Origin: Sclerotiophoma versabilis
Lineage: Eukaryota; Ascomycota; Dothideomycetes; Pleosporales; Didymellaceae
Direction of reading: 5' to 3'
Assembly (NCBI GenBank): GCA_012274445.1
Contig: JAAROD010000029.1
Span: 1,054,001-1,118,000 of the forward strand
DNA: 64,000 bases
Positions 23,161 to 34,347 of this stretch are shown here, in pieces (position 1 is the stretch's first letter; each line of letters opens with the position of its first letter). Made by a program: the position numbers and the translations under genes. The notes beneath the pieces are model-generated. The model was not told the origin of the DNA. It saw only the letters and a program-made list of their open reading frames with translations, and did not search any database.

Positions 23161-24453
23161 CTACTCTTCGACCACCTTGCCATCGACCTTTCCGCCTTCA
23201 ACCTTCTCACCACCCTTGAACTTGAACCTCTTCAATCCCCGAACACCAACATCGACCAAGAAGCAGCTGCCTGCAAATTTGTCTACCGGCTTGCCGTCAT
23301 CTCCACTGGGCCCCCCACCACCAGAGGTCGTAATAAACAACTGTGTGCCAACAAAGCAGGGGCAGGTGACCTGACTGGTGGGAAGCTTGATCTCTGCAAC
23401 GACCTCTCCCTGAGGCGATATCCTCAGCACGCGGCCGCCATCGTGCAGCGCAGTCCACATGTATCCCTCCTCATCAATACAGTGGCCGTCTGGTACCGCA
23501 TTCTCGCCGTACTTGTTGTCCTTGGGCATGGTGAAGAAGGGACGCTTGTTCGTGACAGAGCCGGTCGTAGGATCGAAGTCGAACTGGTAGATGATCTTGT
23601 CGGGACTGTCGGCGAAGAACATGGTGTCGTCGTTTTTGTTCCATGTTGTGCCGTTGGGGATGCAGATGTCGCTGAGGGGGCGGTCAAGGGACATGTCGGG
23701 GTTGAGGCGGAAGACGGCGCCTGTGTACGTTCGAGTCAGCATACAGCTTCGCATTCTGCACCAAGCCATGGTTTACCGTCAGACCTCATCTCCTCGACCA
23801 TCGGGTCGAACATGAAGCCAGCCCAGAAGCGGCCCTGCGAGTCTACAGCACCATCGTTGCCACGGAATTTCTCGTGCTTCTTCGCCTTGATCTCATCTTC
23901 TGACCAGACCTTCTTGACCCATCGGTAGTCGCCGGTCTCCTTGTTTGCAATGCCGTAACCGTACTTGCCACCGAAGATGAACTCCTTGTCGTTGCCCTCA
24001 ATGTCTGCTGTGCAGCTGTGCGTTGTTAGCGGTGAATGTCATGCAATTGCCTTCTTGTCTGACAGTCACTGAAGTTAGAGTTAGACCGACTCACCCTATT
24101 GAAATGTCAAGCTTCTTGACAAGCTTGTGACTTGAGGGTCCCTTGCTGATGTCGACTCGGTGCAGCTCCTGCTTCTCGATATCGACGAAGCGTAGCGTGT
24201 TGGTCTCCTCTTCCCAGTAGGGTCCCTCTCCGAGAGAGCAGTGTGTCTCAATGTATGGCTGGTCTGATGTCAGTGTCTTTCTTGGAAGTTCTGCAGCAAC
24301 TAGAGGATTCTTGTTGTTGTTGTTGATCAATAGTTTTGGTCGCCATGACCTCAGCGGGGTACAACGGAGCTACCCCTCCACGCTCCAGCCTGGACTTTTG
24401 AGCAGATATTTGGGACGTACCTCTGTGACTTGGTATACCTTGACTTCAGGCAT
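23161..24453 (-). CDS. SMP-30/gluconolactonase/regucalcin-like protein
   Basis: Four exons (24453-24421, 24258-24095, 24015-23777, 23720-23161) give 331 residues. The first exon encodes only 11 residues (MPEVKVYQVTE), and a 162-bp intron follows, longer than its neighbours. The family signature Cys-Ser-Leu-Gly-Glu-Gly-Pro-Tyr-Trp comes right after it, with the metal-ligand Glu of the six-bladed propeller. Later blades show RGNDGAVDSQGRFWAGFM, ICIPNGTTWNKNDDTMFFAD and VPDGHCIDEEGYMW, carrying the conserved Asn/Asp metal ligands. Members hydrolyse sugar lactones, such as gluconolactone, with a divalent metal, probably in the cytosol. The C-terminus is Lys/Gly/Glu-rich. The substrate is not defined. 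Confidence 0.92.
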
Positions 24454-25026
24454 CGTGGGCAATTGTGTTTGTTTGACGTTGTGATTCAAGACTCGTGTCC
24501 GTGTTGTGGTGGGAATTGAAGGTATCTGTAGTTCTCTACTCTTTAGGAAAGCTCCACCTTTTGTTGATGGCGCCTGCTCCCACTTTCCGAATGACGTCCC
24601 GAGGAGCCGCCATCACACGCTGGGCATCTCAACGTTGGATGTTTGTTCTCAACATCACTTTGGCATTTTACCTTCAACCCGGGAATTCCGGGACGACAAT
24701 AAGCCAAGATTGGCATTGGAGCAGCGTGGCAATCAAACTGCTACAGAACACGTGCATAGACAAGTCAGGATTCGTATTCGCGGCACAGCAGTTCTGGGAT
24801 GAGGTCTCTTTCGAATACGCTGGGTCATTTTGCGGACAAATTTCCTGGCAGAAGTCACCGGCTGGGCGGTCCGGATGACCCGTGCTCGATTTGTTCAGTG
24901 AAGCAGACAGGATTGTTCCGTTCTGTGAAGGGATTGTGGGAAATGGTACGTTGGGATCGATAATGCTAAAATGCGTGTTGATATACAAGATGCAACATGG
25001 GTATCTTTGGACCTTCAACTATCCGC
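24454..25026. other. intergenic interval
   Basis: Upstream region of the gluconolactonase gene and 3' flank of the BolA gene. Overlapping frames at 24495-24878 (plus) and 24674-25018 (minus) show no known motif. No RNA gene or repeat seen. Confidence 0.5.
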
Positions 25027-25596
25027 TCATGCGGCAGCCTCCTTCTGCTTCCGTGCCTCATCCTCTTCTGGCGTCCGAGTAGTAAGTTGCAGTGCGTGAA
25101 TGCCGCCTTCGCGGGCTATCTCGTCCTTCATCAGGGAGTTGACCATGCGGTGGCGTGCTAGCTGGGGTTTGCCCTGGAAAGCTGAAGAGGTGATGACCAG
25201 ACTGATGAATGTTAGTTGCCATGACGATCACTGTATCAGTTCTTTCAAATGAAGACATACCGGAAGTGCGTCTGTGAGAATAGGTCAGTCAGGATTCGAA
25301 GTTGGGGCCGATAATACGTATGCACATACCTCTCTGCTTGTGACACCCTGCATGGCTTTGTGGTGTGCGTGCTTGTGGGAGTCGTTGTAGATTTCCAGAG
25401 TGCTTGGCTTCAATGCTTCTCCAATCTGCTCGCCAGTTAGTCGCGACATATACAGAGTTGGGGAAGCTGGAGTAGCCGGCTCCAGTCCGAGGTCGTGACT
25501 TCCCTTGGCCCGCAGAGCATCTTCCATCGGAGTCATGGACTGGGCCATGGCTGACATGAACCGAGTGCCGGTCTGGACGGATCGTCGAAGGAACAT
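25027..25596 (-). CDS. mitochondrial BolA-family protein
   Basis: Three exons: 25596-25330, a micro-exon of 11 nt at 25271-25261, and 25201-25027. The product is 150 residues in one frame; without the micro-exon the frame is lost. The N-terminus (MFLRRSVQTGTRFMSAMAQS) is basic and Ser-rich, like a mitochondrial presequence. The BolA core has the helix with Pro-Ser-Thr-Leu-Glu-Ile, the YNDSHKHAHH metal/glutaredoxin-binding stretch, then THFRLVITSSAFQGK and RHRMVNSLMKDE as in the family. BolA proteins pair with monothiol glutaredoxins to handle [2Fe-2S] clusters; mitochondrial forms (Bol1/Bol3) help mature lipoate synthase and other Fe-S enzymes. It lies head-to-head with the acyl-CoA synthetase gene. 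Confidence 0.93.
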
Positions 25597-26024
25597 CAAA
25601 GGTATCCCTGCGTCAGATGATGGTCAGCTGCACAGCCAATAAGAGCGAGTGTGTTGGTGATGCAGATTTGGTGTTGAGTCGGGGGATGATCTGAAACCGA
25701 AGCCGGCGCCAAGCTGCGGGCCGGGGAGGTCGCAAAAAGCGCGTCACCGATGTTGGAGCTCGGGAGCTGCAGCTGCAGAGCCATTGAGAGGAAGCACGGG
25801 GCCAGAACGAGCGAAGGAGAGCAGCATAAGCGCGCGAGGGCCGTGTCGCGACTCCTGCAAGGGCATCGACAGCAGGAGCGCGGTCCACGGGCGGATAAGA
25901 GCTCTGCAGACAGCACCAGCAGCAGCCCGGCACTAACCCCAGGACCTGCACCCCCACACAACGGCCGCTGTCCGAGGGCTTGCATCTGGAGTTGCATGCG
26001 CTGATCCTGGGCGCTACCGCTGCC
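25597..26024. promoter_or_regulatory. shared divergent promoter of the BolA and acyl-CoA synthetase genes
   Basis: Only 428 bp separate the two start codons, so both promoters and 5' leaders must lie here. No other start codon with a family-like frame is present. The G/C-rich right half has no clear TATA box that I could place with confidence. Confidence 0.6.
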
Positions 26025-27939
26025 ATGTGGGCGCGCAATCTCCTCTCTCGCACGCTCGCCAGGCACACGACCGCCACGACCGCCTCCTTCGCCCAGTGCT
26101 CCCGCCCCGCCGCGCCTGCCAGAATGGCGTCCACCCTCCCCCGCCTGCCCGTCTTCGAGGCCATCAAGAAGCACGACGCCCAGCGCGCGGCCGTCATCCA
26201 CTCGCTGTCCGGACGGCGCTTCACCTACGGCGAGCTGGTCAACGACGTCGCCGCGGCCAAGGACCAGCTGCAGCGCAACACGGGCGGCAAGAGCGCCGCG
26301 GGCGAGCGCATCGCGTTCCTGGTCGAGAACGGGTACGACTATGTAGGTGCGCATCCCACGGCCCCCTTCTGCGCGCACTGCCGGCGCGACCGCCGCTGAC
26401 CGCTGCGTAGTGACGCTGCTGTCCATCCTGGCCGCCCATGCCGTCGCCGTGCCGCTGTCGCCCACCTTCCCCGCCCACGAGCTGCGCTACATCATCGACC
26501 AGAGCGGGTCCCTGATGCTGCTCTCCTCGGACAAGTTCCAGGACAAGGCCGACGAGGTGCTGCGCGAGGGCATGCAGACCAGCCCCATCAACTGGAAGCG
26601 CGAGAAGATCATGATGGGCAAGACAGACGACTACGTCACCCTCGAGGAGCCGGCGAGCACCAAGGGCGGCATGATGCTGTACACCTCCGGCACCACCAGC
26701 CGCCCCAAGGGCGTCCTGCTGCCCCAGGACGTGCTGACAGCCCAGTCCGAGTCGCTGCTGAGGGCCTGGAACTACACGGCTGAGGATGTGCTGCTGCACG
26801 TGCTTCCCCTGCACCACATCCACGGCACAGTCAACGCCCTGCTGACGCCGCTCTTCGCCGGCAGCACCATCGAGTTTCAGTTCCCCTTCAATGCACAAGC
26901 TGCCTGGGAGCGACTCGCTGCGCCTTTCCTCCCCAACCCAGATCCGGCCAAGAAGCCCATTACCTTCCTCACCGTCGTACCCACAATCTACACACGCTTC
27001 CTCTCCTCCCACTCCACCTTGACGCCCGAGCTCCAAGCCGCAACAAAAACCGCCCTGCACCCTTCGAACTTGCGACTCAACATCTCTGGCTCCGCAGCCC
27101 TCCCCACACCCGTCAAGTCGGCATGGTCAGAACTGAGCGGCGGCAACGTCCTCCTCGAGAGATACGGAATGACAGAAGTTGGCATGGCGCTGTCGTGTGG
27201 CCTCGACTTCGCCGACCGAGTAGACGGCTCTGTGGGCTGGCCACTGCCCTCGGTGCAGGCACGCCTCGTGGACACGGAGACAGGAGAAATCATCAAAGAA
27301 GGCGAAGAGGTGGACCCGTCAACCGGACGCGAACGACACGGCGAGATCCAATTACGAGGACCCACTATCTTTCGCGAGTACTGGAAAAACCCAGAGGCTA
27401 CGACCAAAGAATTCGTCGAGGATGCCGATGGCCAGGGCAAGTGGTTCAAGACTGGTGATGTGGCCATCCGCAAGAACGTGGAAGGTGCGGGCAAGAGCTC
27501 ACAGGAATGGGCCAAAGGGCCGCTTTATTTCATTCAGGGCCGCAAATCCGCCGACATTATCAAGACGGGTGGCGAGAAAGTCTCCGCACTGGAAATCGAG
27601 CGCGAAATGCTCTCCCTGCCTTACATATCTGAAGTCGCTGTCGTTGGTCTTCCATCAGAAGCATGGGGCCAGAAGGTCGCTGCTGTCGTTGTGCTCTCCG
27701 AGCAAGGCAAGACGGCGGGTAGAGGAGGGAAAGCATGGTCCGCGCTGGACATGAGGAGGGCGCTAAAGGACGTTCTTGCCAACTACAAGATACCTCAGGA
27801 GATGAAGGTTGTCGACACCATCCCACGCAACGCCATGGGCAAGATCAACAAGAAGCAGCTGGTCATCCAAATCTGGGGCGAAGCGCTGGAAGGAGGAAAG
27901 CAGAACGGTGCCGTGCAGGTGCCGAATGGCAGTGTATAG
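26025..27939 (+). CDS. AMP-forming acyl-CoA synthetase, malonyl-CoA synthetase (ACSF3)-like, mitochondrial
   Basis: Two exons (26025-26346 and 26411-27939) with a 64-bp intron encode 616 residues. The ATG at 26025 adds a 33-residue Arg/Ala/Thr-rich leader (MWARNLLSRTLARHT), a likely mitochondrial signal; a second Met (MASTLPRLPVF, 26124) could give a cytosolic form. ANL-superfamily motifs are present: the phosphate loop LYTSGTTSRPKGV, HHIHGT, the ISGSAALP stretch, RYGMTEVGM, WFKTGDVA and the C-terminal PRNAMGKINKK with the catalytic Lys. The overall pattern is closest to malonyl-CoA synthetase, which activates malonate to malonyl-CoA for mitochondrial fatty-acid synthesis. The substrate call is from motif similarity only; other short- or medium-chain acids remain possible. 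Confidence 0.9.
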
Positions 27940-28786
27940 TGCTGTATAACATAATATTGCAATTGTACATACAAAACTCATCACGCGCATATCGCAGATC
28001 AATACCGTAAGATATGAATAGAATGCAACACGACTCGACTTCGCACAATTCGGAGCCTTGCCAAACTCTCGCACTGCCATGCCAACACCGCTGTTTCAAA
28101 CCCTGCACATTCCCTTCCCTTTACCCATTGTGCCTGGACCTTCCCTCCCGCCTTGGTCGTATGCACCGGTGACATGTGCCACGGCGCTGGGACGCGATCA
28201 AGCTTTCGCCCAGACTCGAGGCGTTCGCCTGGCGCCCACCCCGCGTTTAAAGTCTTGGGAAGCGTCAGAGGTACTGCACATCGGTGGCTCCAACGCACAT
28301 TTACCTGGCACGGTGACGTATGCAGGGTCGCAGGGGGGGAGGTGTGTAGGAGACGTCAGTCGACTACAGAGGTGGAGGCGTGGTGCGCTGAGGCTGCGCG
28401 GAGAGGGGCGATTGCGATTTGTGGTGTTAGAGTCGTGGTGTCGTGGTGTCGTGGTGCCGTGGTGCGACGGTCGCGCTTCGAAGTAGGAGATTGTGTTGAC
28501 TCCCAGGTCGCACTACAATGCTATACAGATCGACAATGACGGAAAGCAGGGGAGCCGGAGGTGGACATCTTTCACCAAGGTATCGACTTATCAGAACTTG
28601 TAGTAGGTAGTATTAAATAGTATACGGAGATGGCTTGTAACGAGCATTCTCAAGCAACATTATAGTTAATCGTTATCAGGGGTATCCAAATGATTAACTT
28701 CCATATCAGTCGTTAACGTGCGACCAATGTAGCAATATGCCTCCCAAAGCAATCGATGAAGGCGTCAAGTGCAAAACATAGTTCGC
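27940..28786. other. intergenic interval between convergent genes
   Basis: 3' flanks of the acyl-CoA synthetase and of the acetate carrier. The plus-strand frames at 28058-28486 and 28153-28539 have no motif and include a simple repeat (listed separately). Confidence 0.5.
28433..28464. repeat. 8-bp tandem repeat (TCGTGGTG)
   Basis: Three exact copies of TCGTGGTG followed by one with a single change. Non-coding. Confidence 0.85.
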
Positions 28787-29848
28787 TTAAGCAGCGCGGT
28801 GAGCAGAGTTGTCGACCTTCTCGCGGCGCTCACGGCCCTTGTCAGACCAGGGGAAGTGGGCGACGGGGATGACAAAGAAACTGACTGGTGTTAGTCATTG
28901 CTCGGACGTGATGTAGTGAGGTGGCAACTGACCTGTTGGAGCTGTCGGCAATACCAGCGAGGGCGTTGTACCAGGCAAGGAACGCGGCCATGAGACCAAA
29001 AGCACCACCAGCAATGATGCACTGCTCCTGGGGATGGGCGCCATCGTTCTGGAGATAGCCAATACCAAGCATAAGGAAGGCCATGTCGAGAGTGAAAAAC
29101 AGGGAGAAGAACGCAACGGTGGAGCGAAGCGTGCAAATGAGTAGGAGGAAGGTGAAAATGAACCATCCCATCAGGTACAAGCCGAAGGAATTGAGGAAAG
29201 TAGCCTCGCTAATGGCGGCAAGGCCGGACTCAATCTGGAAACCACCCGGGGTCAGGATAATAGCGAAGGAGATCCAGAAACCTCCGTAGGAAGAGAGCGC
29301 GGTGGCACCAAAGGTGTTACCGACAGCCATTTCCCTTAGGTTCATGTTAGATAGCTGTGCCAAAGGTAGGTGATCTAGTCGATACATACCACATACCAGC
29401 CAGAAGCTGGACGAGACCTCCATAACCGTAAGCAATGGCAACAACGAGACTGGGTGAGCCAATGCCGCGTGTGTTGACGTTGATCAACGACAGGACAAAG
29501 GTGGTGAGCGCGAAAGCCGAGAGACCGAGAGGAGCAGGGTTGGCGAACTTGCGGTTCGGTGGGCGGTAGAGACCTGGCTGGAATTCACCTCCGAAGGCAG
29601 CAAGACGCATCTCAGGGTCGTTGGTAGCGACGTGTGCAAGAGGGTTGCCGCCGTAGTCGTAGGGCTTCCTCTGCTGGGGGAGGCCGCCGTTGCCATTCTG
29701 CGCATAATCAATGCCGGTGGTCTCTTTGTCGACGCTGGGGCCGCGCTGGATGAAGTTGGCTACAAGGTCACGAAGAGAGGAGGTAGAACTCAGAGAGCTC
29801 CGCGGTATAGCTTACCTGGACATCGTTGTGTTCGTGTGCTGTTGCCAT
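28787..29848 (-). CDS. GPR1/FUN34/YaaH-family acetate/ammonium transporter
   Basis: Four exons (29848-29816, 29745-29390, 29334-28933, 28880-28787) give 294 residues. After a hydrophilic N-terminus come the family signature ANPAPLGLSAFALTTFVLSL (NPAPLG box) and six hydrophobic segments, including SSYGGFWISFAIIL, LYLMGWFIFTFLLLICTL and QCIIAGGAFGLMAAFLAWYNALAG. This matches the fungal acetate carriers Ady2/Ato1 of yeast and AcpA of Aspergillus: six-helix plasma-membrane proteins that import acetate and are sometimes linked to ammonium export. The basic C-terminus (REKVDNSAHRAA) lies in the cytosol. Ady2-type genes are commonly induced by acetate and repressed by glucose in other fungi; no site for that was identified here. 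Confidence 0.94.
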
Positions 29849-32411
29849 TTTGACTGGTCTAGACTGAACCTGGTGAGAAAGGTCAAATCGGAGGGTATTT
29901 AGAGGGGTCTGGGGAAGACGAGAGATCCGGGGAAAGGGGATTCATATATTTGCAAACAGACCGTGCAGGGAGCTTTGGCAAAACGACGTGTGCCATGGGC
30001 CGTCGAAGCCGTCTGAAGTCTAGTCCGGTGTAATTAGTCGAATCTGGTGCTAAAGCGGCCCACTCAAATCATTTCCCCATACACTTTGTCTCCACACCGG
30101 GTGAAAGAGCAGCATGGGCCACTGACAGTCATCAATTGAACCGGCGAACCATGAAGAGCGGATCGTCGCGCATAGAGAGAAGCCTGCCGAGGTCGGGTGA
30201 GCGCCAATTGTTAGAGACCCAAATGGAACTCCAACCGCCGATCGCTCTGTAACTCCGGATCTCGATATCAGGTGAACAGCAGAATGCGATGACGCGAGGA
30301 GATGGAAAGACCACCGCCGCTTCAATTTGCCGAAGTGGGCGCTGACCAGACTCGAGACTGCCAAATTTACATCATCGTGACTCGCGGAAGTTTGCCCTCC
30401 GAAGCTCAACTGAAGCCACGGAACATTGCAGGAATGGCCAGGAACAACGCTGTCAGCAATTTCCCACACCTGCAGCGCGCTCTTTGCTTTTATTGCTGCA
30501 AGAGCAGTTGCACAGATTCATGGTGCAATTGCAACATGGCTTGCAAGGGCCAGCCGCGAATCCTTGCGAAATTGTTCGGTACAGCAGAGTGCGAGGTGGA
30601 CCTTGACCCTCGAGATGAGCATTGTGAAAATTTGCTTCCTCAAGGCGTGACTCCACTGGGATATTGATACAACGGCCTTGGAGATCTATATCGGTAGATG
30701 TTCGTGAAGCGCAGCCTGATGACTTGTTGTTCGTAAGCTGTCTGCCGGCAACGTCGGAACTGCCTGAGGCGAAGCAGACGGGCGCTCCTCAAACGGGTGA
30801 CTTGATGACGGCATGCATGGTTGCTGTGTGCACAAGACAGGGTGTGCCGGCGGCTAAGCTTTGTGCAAGAGTCTCGGCATCAGCCACGGGCGTCGGACTG
30901 AAAGCATGACATGACATCAACTGTCGATTTGCGCAGTGTTTGCGCCGTCGCGGAGTGGACACAGTGAATTCGAAATCGAATGCAAATCTCTAGTCTTGCG
31001 CTGCATTTAGCGTCGAGTCTGAAAGCTACTGGAACGAAGTGGGAACAACGTGTGCTGCTTCCGTGGGTACCATGGGGCACCTGGGGCTCCACGGGCTCCA
31101 CATGGTCCACCTGTAGAGGGTCTCAAAATCTCACCATCCACGCGCTCGAGCAGCAGCTTGGCTGCGGCACCATGCTCCTTGCTCGGGCCAGCGGGAGCAG
31201 CTGTCAGGGCGTTTCAATTTTGCCGTACCGTCGCCGTGATCTGCCCACCTCGTGCGCGGCCGTATCTTGAAGAGGTTGCTGCAACGAGTCACTTGCTTTT
31301 TGCCATTGGGCCAATTGATCTCGACAGACCGCTTCCCCAACTTGGAATGTCTCGTGTTGCGACTCCACGACCGGACAACAAGGCTTAATGGGCGTAGCCT
31401 CAAAGTGCCATACTGAGCGCCTGTAAGCATGTAAGCATTATCGTGCTTCGGGCTGTATCTCCGCACTCTACATGCAGTTGTTGCTTCGGTTAAATTATTG
31501 TGCCTTTTAATCCAAGACTGTCCAGCCACGTCGAAATTGAGGTGGCATTGCTTGGACAACTCTATCCAGTCTCAAACATGGTTACAACTTGTAACATCCT
31601 GAAAGCAGCGCCTCCACGATGATGATATGCGTCTCGCCCGACACCGGTCATGCTTCGACTAGACTTCCATAGTTCCGATCCTTGATGCTGTTGGTTGAGC
31701 GTCTGAGACTGTGGGGACAAAGAATGCGGAGAGTCCGCGTCGACCCTGCGTGAAATCGCTCCCACGCACGGCTCTGGAGATCAAGGCCAGGACCAGGTCT
31801 GCTGGACCACGAGGCTTCAGGATGGGTCATTCCGCCCGATTCCGGAGGGGACTTGACATCCAGCTACATTCTGCTGCATTCCCCTCAAGACCTCAGAGGA
31901 TAAGCACCCGAACTAGACAGCAACATCGTGGTGCGATTCCCAAACGCTCCGTACGCCCTCCCGAGGTCTAGCATGTAGGTCGACTATGGTCTCAAGTGTA
32001 GGCTGTCGCCCGAGCGTGGCGTGGCTGGATCCGTGTAGTCCCACTGGTGGCGCATGGTCTGTCAACAGTAAGCTTAGACCGAGGTTTGAATACCCCTCAT
32101 CACTTTGTAGCTCTGAAGCCTTCGCTTTCTTCAAAAACCCCACGATATCTTTGTGGTGTTCGTCGACAGGTACAAAGGTGCACGCGTAGAAGCTCACCCA
32201 ATCAGGACGCGGGGTAGCTCTCGGCAGCTCGTAACAGCTTCCAAGAGCTGTGCACTGCCAGCTTCAGGCCACCCCCCTCCAGGCAACAACAAGGCGCTGC
32301 CGCATTTCATTGATCATTGTTGTATGAACACGCACTTACTACAGCTTCTCAATTCACTCGCATCGCCCATAACACGTTAGCATCTTTGTTGTGTCTCCTA
32401 GTCCAGTCAGC
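29849..32411. other. gene-poor interval of about 2.6 kb
   Basis: The promoter regions of the acetate carrier (minus) and of the AAA ATPase (plus) lie at its ends. Open frames at 30050-30469 (minus), 30302-30667 (plus) and 31131-31559 (minus) contradict each other in strand and show no family motif. No RNA gene recognised. Confidence 0.5.
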
Positions 32412-34076
32412 ATGACGGGCCATAGCTTCACCGCCGAATCGGACCTCGCCAGCCACCGATACTTCGAACATTCGTCTGCAAAGCGCATCGACACGGATAC
32501 TGTGCTCGTCGAAGCCTTGCGCTCACAGTACCCCCAGCTCGAGCTCATCGTTACGCCATACGGCCTCGTGAACCTCCTTGCCTATGCCTCTGCGGGCTTC
32601 GCAACTGCTACACCACTCGAAGACAGTGTCAAGGATCCAGTGTACGGTGTTAGCCTGAAATGGCGCCTATACGTGCCTGCAGGAAGGAGGCTTGACCACA
32701 GTGGTGGTTACATGGCCGAGAACCTTACCTTTGGCAAGTTTATGTACAAATGGAAGGACCAGGAGGTCATAATGTACATTGCTGAAGGTAGGGATGGTTC
32801 TGGCTACTACCCACTGGTCAAGAACCACTACATCCTCACGAGCAATGCGCACAAAGTCGATGAACTGATTAGAGATGCTACCAACTGGGGCCGAGAGCTA
32901 CATAATGAGGTTTGGGTGTTCGATCAAGGTTGGTGGCAGAAGAGCGCTCAGCTATACGATTCTGTACAGAAAGCCAGTTGGGACGACGTCATCCTTGATG
33001 AGGACATGAAGAAGACGCTCCAGACTGACGTTGAGGGTTTCTTCGACAGTCGAGAGACGTACCAAAAGCTGAAAGTCCCCTGGAAGCGTGGTATCATCTA
33101 CTACGGTCCACCAGGCAATGGCAAGACCATCAGTATCAAAGCCATGATGAACAGCCTCTACCAACGTGGAGCAAATGGAGACACCAGAATGTCTGTTCCA
33201 ACGCTGTACGTGCGAACGCTGTCTTCGTACATGGGCCCGGAATACTCGCTGGGTCAAATCTTCGGAAAAGCACGCCAAGAAGCACCGTGCTACCTTGTTT
33301 TCGAAGATCTCGACTCGATCGTCAGCGACAATGTGCGATCCTACTTCCTCAACGAGGTCGATGGTCTCAAGTCCAATGATGGCATCCTCATGGTCGGTTC
33401 GACGAACCACCTCGACAGACTTGACCCCGGCATCTCCAAGCGCCCTAGCCGTTTCGACCGCAAGTACTACTTCCCGAACCCTGACTTTGCTCAGCGAGTG
33501 CAGTACTGTAAGTTCTGGCAGGGCAAGCTCGCAGACAACGAGGACCTTGACTTTCCGGACAAGCTGTGCGATAAGATTGCAGAGATTACTGACAAGTTCT
33601 CCTTCGCGTACATGCAGGAAGCTTTTATCGCTTCTCTGCTCGCCATCGCCTCACGTGGCGGTAAGAAAACGAATGAAGTGGATAAGAACACGCGTCGTTG
33701 GGCAGGCCCCCAAGATCCCATGCATTCTGTTGACTTACAGTTCCGCGTGGCAGGCGGTGGCAGCGAAGATCCTGACGTCAAACATCTGGAACTGTGGATC
33801 GAGATGCAGAAGCAAGTCAAGATTCTCAGGGACGAGATGGAGGAAAAGCAGCTGTCCGAGCGTATGGAGGCAATGTTTCCGTCGCGACCGAGCAACGCAG
33901 CGAATGCAGAGGTTCGTGACGAGTTCAATCCGCGCGGACCGCCCAGTGGAGGGGACTTCGAGCTCCTGAAGAGGTACCGTGACCAGCTCGATGCTACACT
34001 GCAACAACAGCAAAGGTACATGGGAATGCCTGATCCGATGAGCTCGTTGAATGACAGCATGAAGAGGTACATGTGA
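32412..34076 (+). CDS. AAA-type ATPase, BCS1-like core without a clear membrane anchor
   Basis: An intronless frame of 554 residues from the ATG at 32412; an in-frame GTG lies further upstream. Residues 1-190 form a beta-rich N-terminal domain (VYGVSLKWRLYVPAGRR, VIMYIAEGRDGSGYYPL). The AAA module follows: Walker A GPPGNGKT, Walker B LVFEDLDS, a sensor-like GSTNHLDRLD segment, and an Arg finger region in SKRPSRFDRKYYFPNP. The C-terminal third is charged and Gln-rich, with a likely coiled coil (EMQKQVKILRDEMEEKQLSE). The order resembles the mitochondrial chaperone BCS1 and related fungal AAA proteins, but there is no N-terminal transmembrane segment, so a soluble role is likely. Its substrate is unknown. 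Confidence 0.85.
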   Translation: MTGHSFTAESDLASHRYFEHSSAKRIDTDTVLVEALRSQYPQLELIVTPYGLVNLLAYASAGFATATPLEDSVKDPVYGVSLKWRLYVPAGRRLDHSGGYMAENLTFGKFMYKWKDQEVIMYIAEGRDGSGYYPLVKNHYILTSNAHKVDELIRDATNWGRELHNEVWVFDQGWWQKSAQLYDSVQKASWDDVILDEDMKKTLQTDVEGFFDSRETYQKLKVPWKRGIIYYGPPGNGKTISIKAMMNSLYQRGANGDTRMSVPTLYVRTLSSYMGPEYSLGQIFGKARQEAPCYLVFEDLDSIVSDNVRSYFLNEVDGLKSNDGILMVGSTNHLDRLDPGISKRPSRFDRKYYFPNPDFAQRVQYCKFWQGKLADNEDLDFPDKLCDKIAEITDKFSFAYMQEAFIASLLAIASRGGKKTNEVDKNTRRWAGPQDPMHSVDLQFRVAGGGSEDPDVKHLELWIEMQKQVKILRDEMEEKQLSERMEAMFPSRPSNAANAEVRDEFNPRGPPSGGDFELLKRYRDQLDATLQQQQRYMGMPDPMSSLNDSMKRYM

Positions 34077-34347
34077 AGTATGCGTTCCCGGTAGTTATGA
34101 ATCTGCATTCTAGGGTCTCTATGTGATCCAATGTGTAGTAAAGAGTACAAGTATTACATACCATCCTTGAATACATTCCTTAAGCATGAACATGTTTGAT
34201 TGCACACCCATTTGGTCAAATCTTACCAAGCTCTTCATCATGCCTAAACCAGAACGCCTCGCTAATAACAATGCCAGGATATCTCACGTTCACGCAAACC
34301 TAGAACACACTCAATTGCTGCAGCGCACCCTCGTCTGCCTCTTCCTT

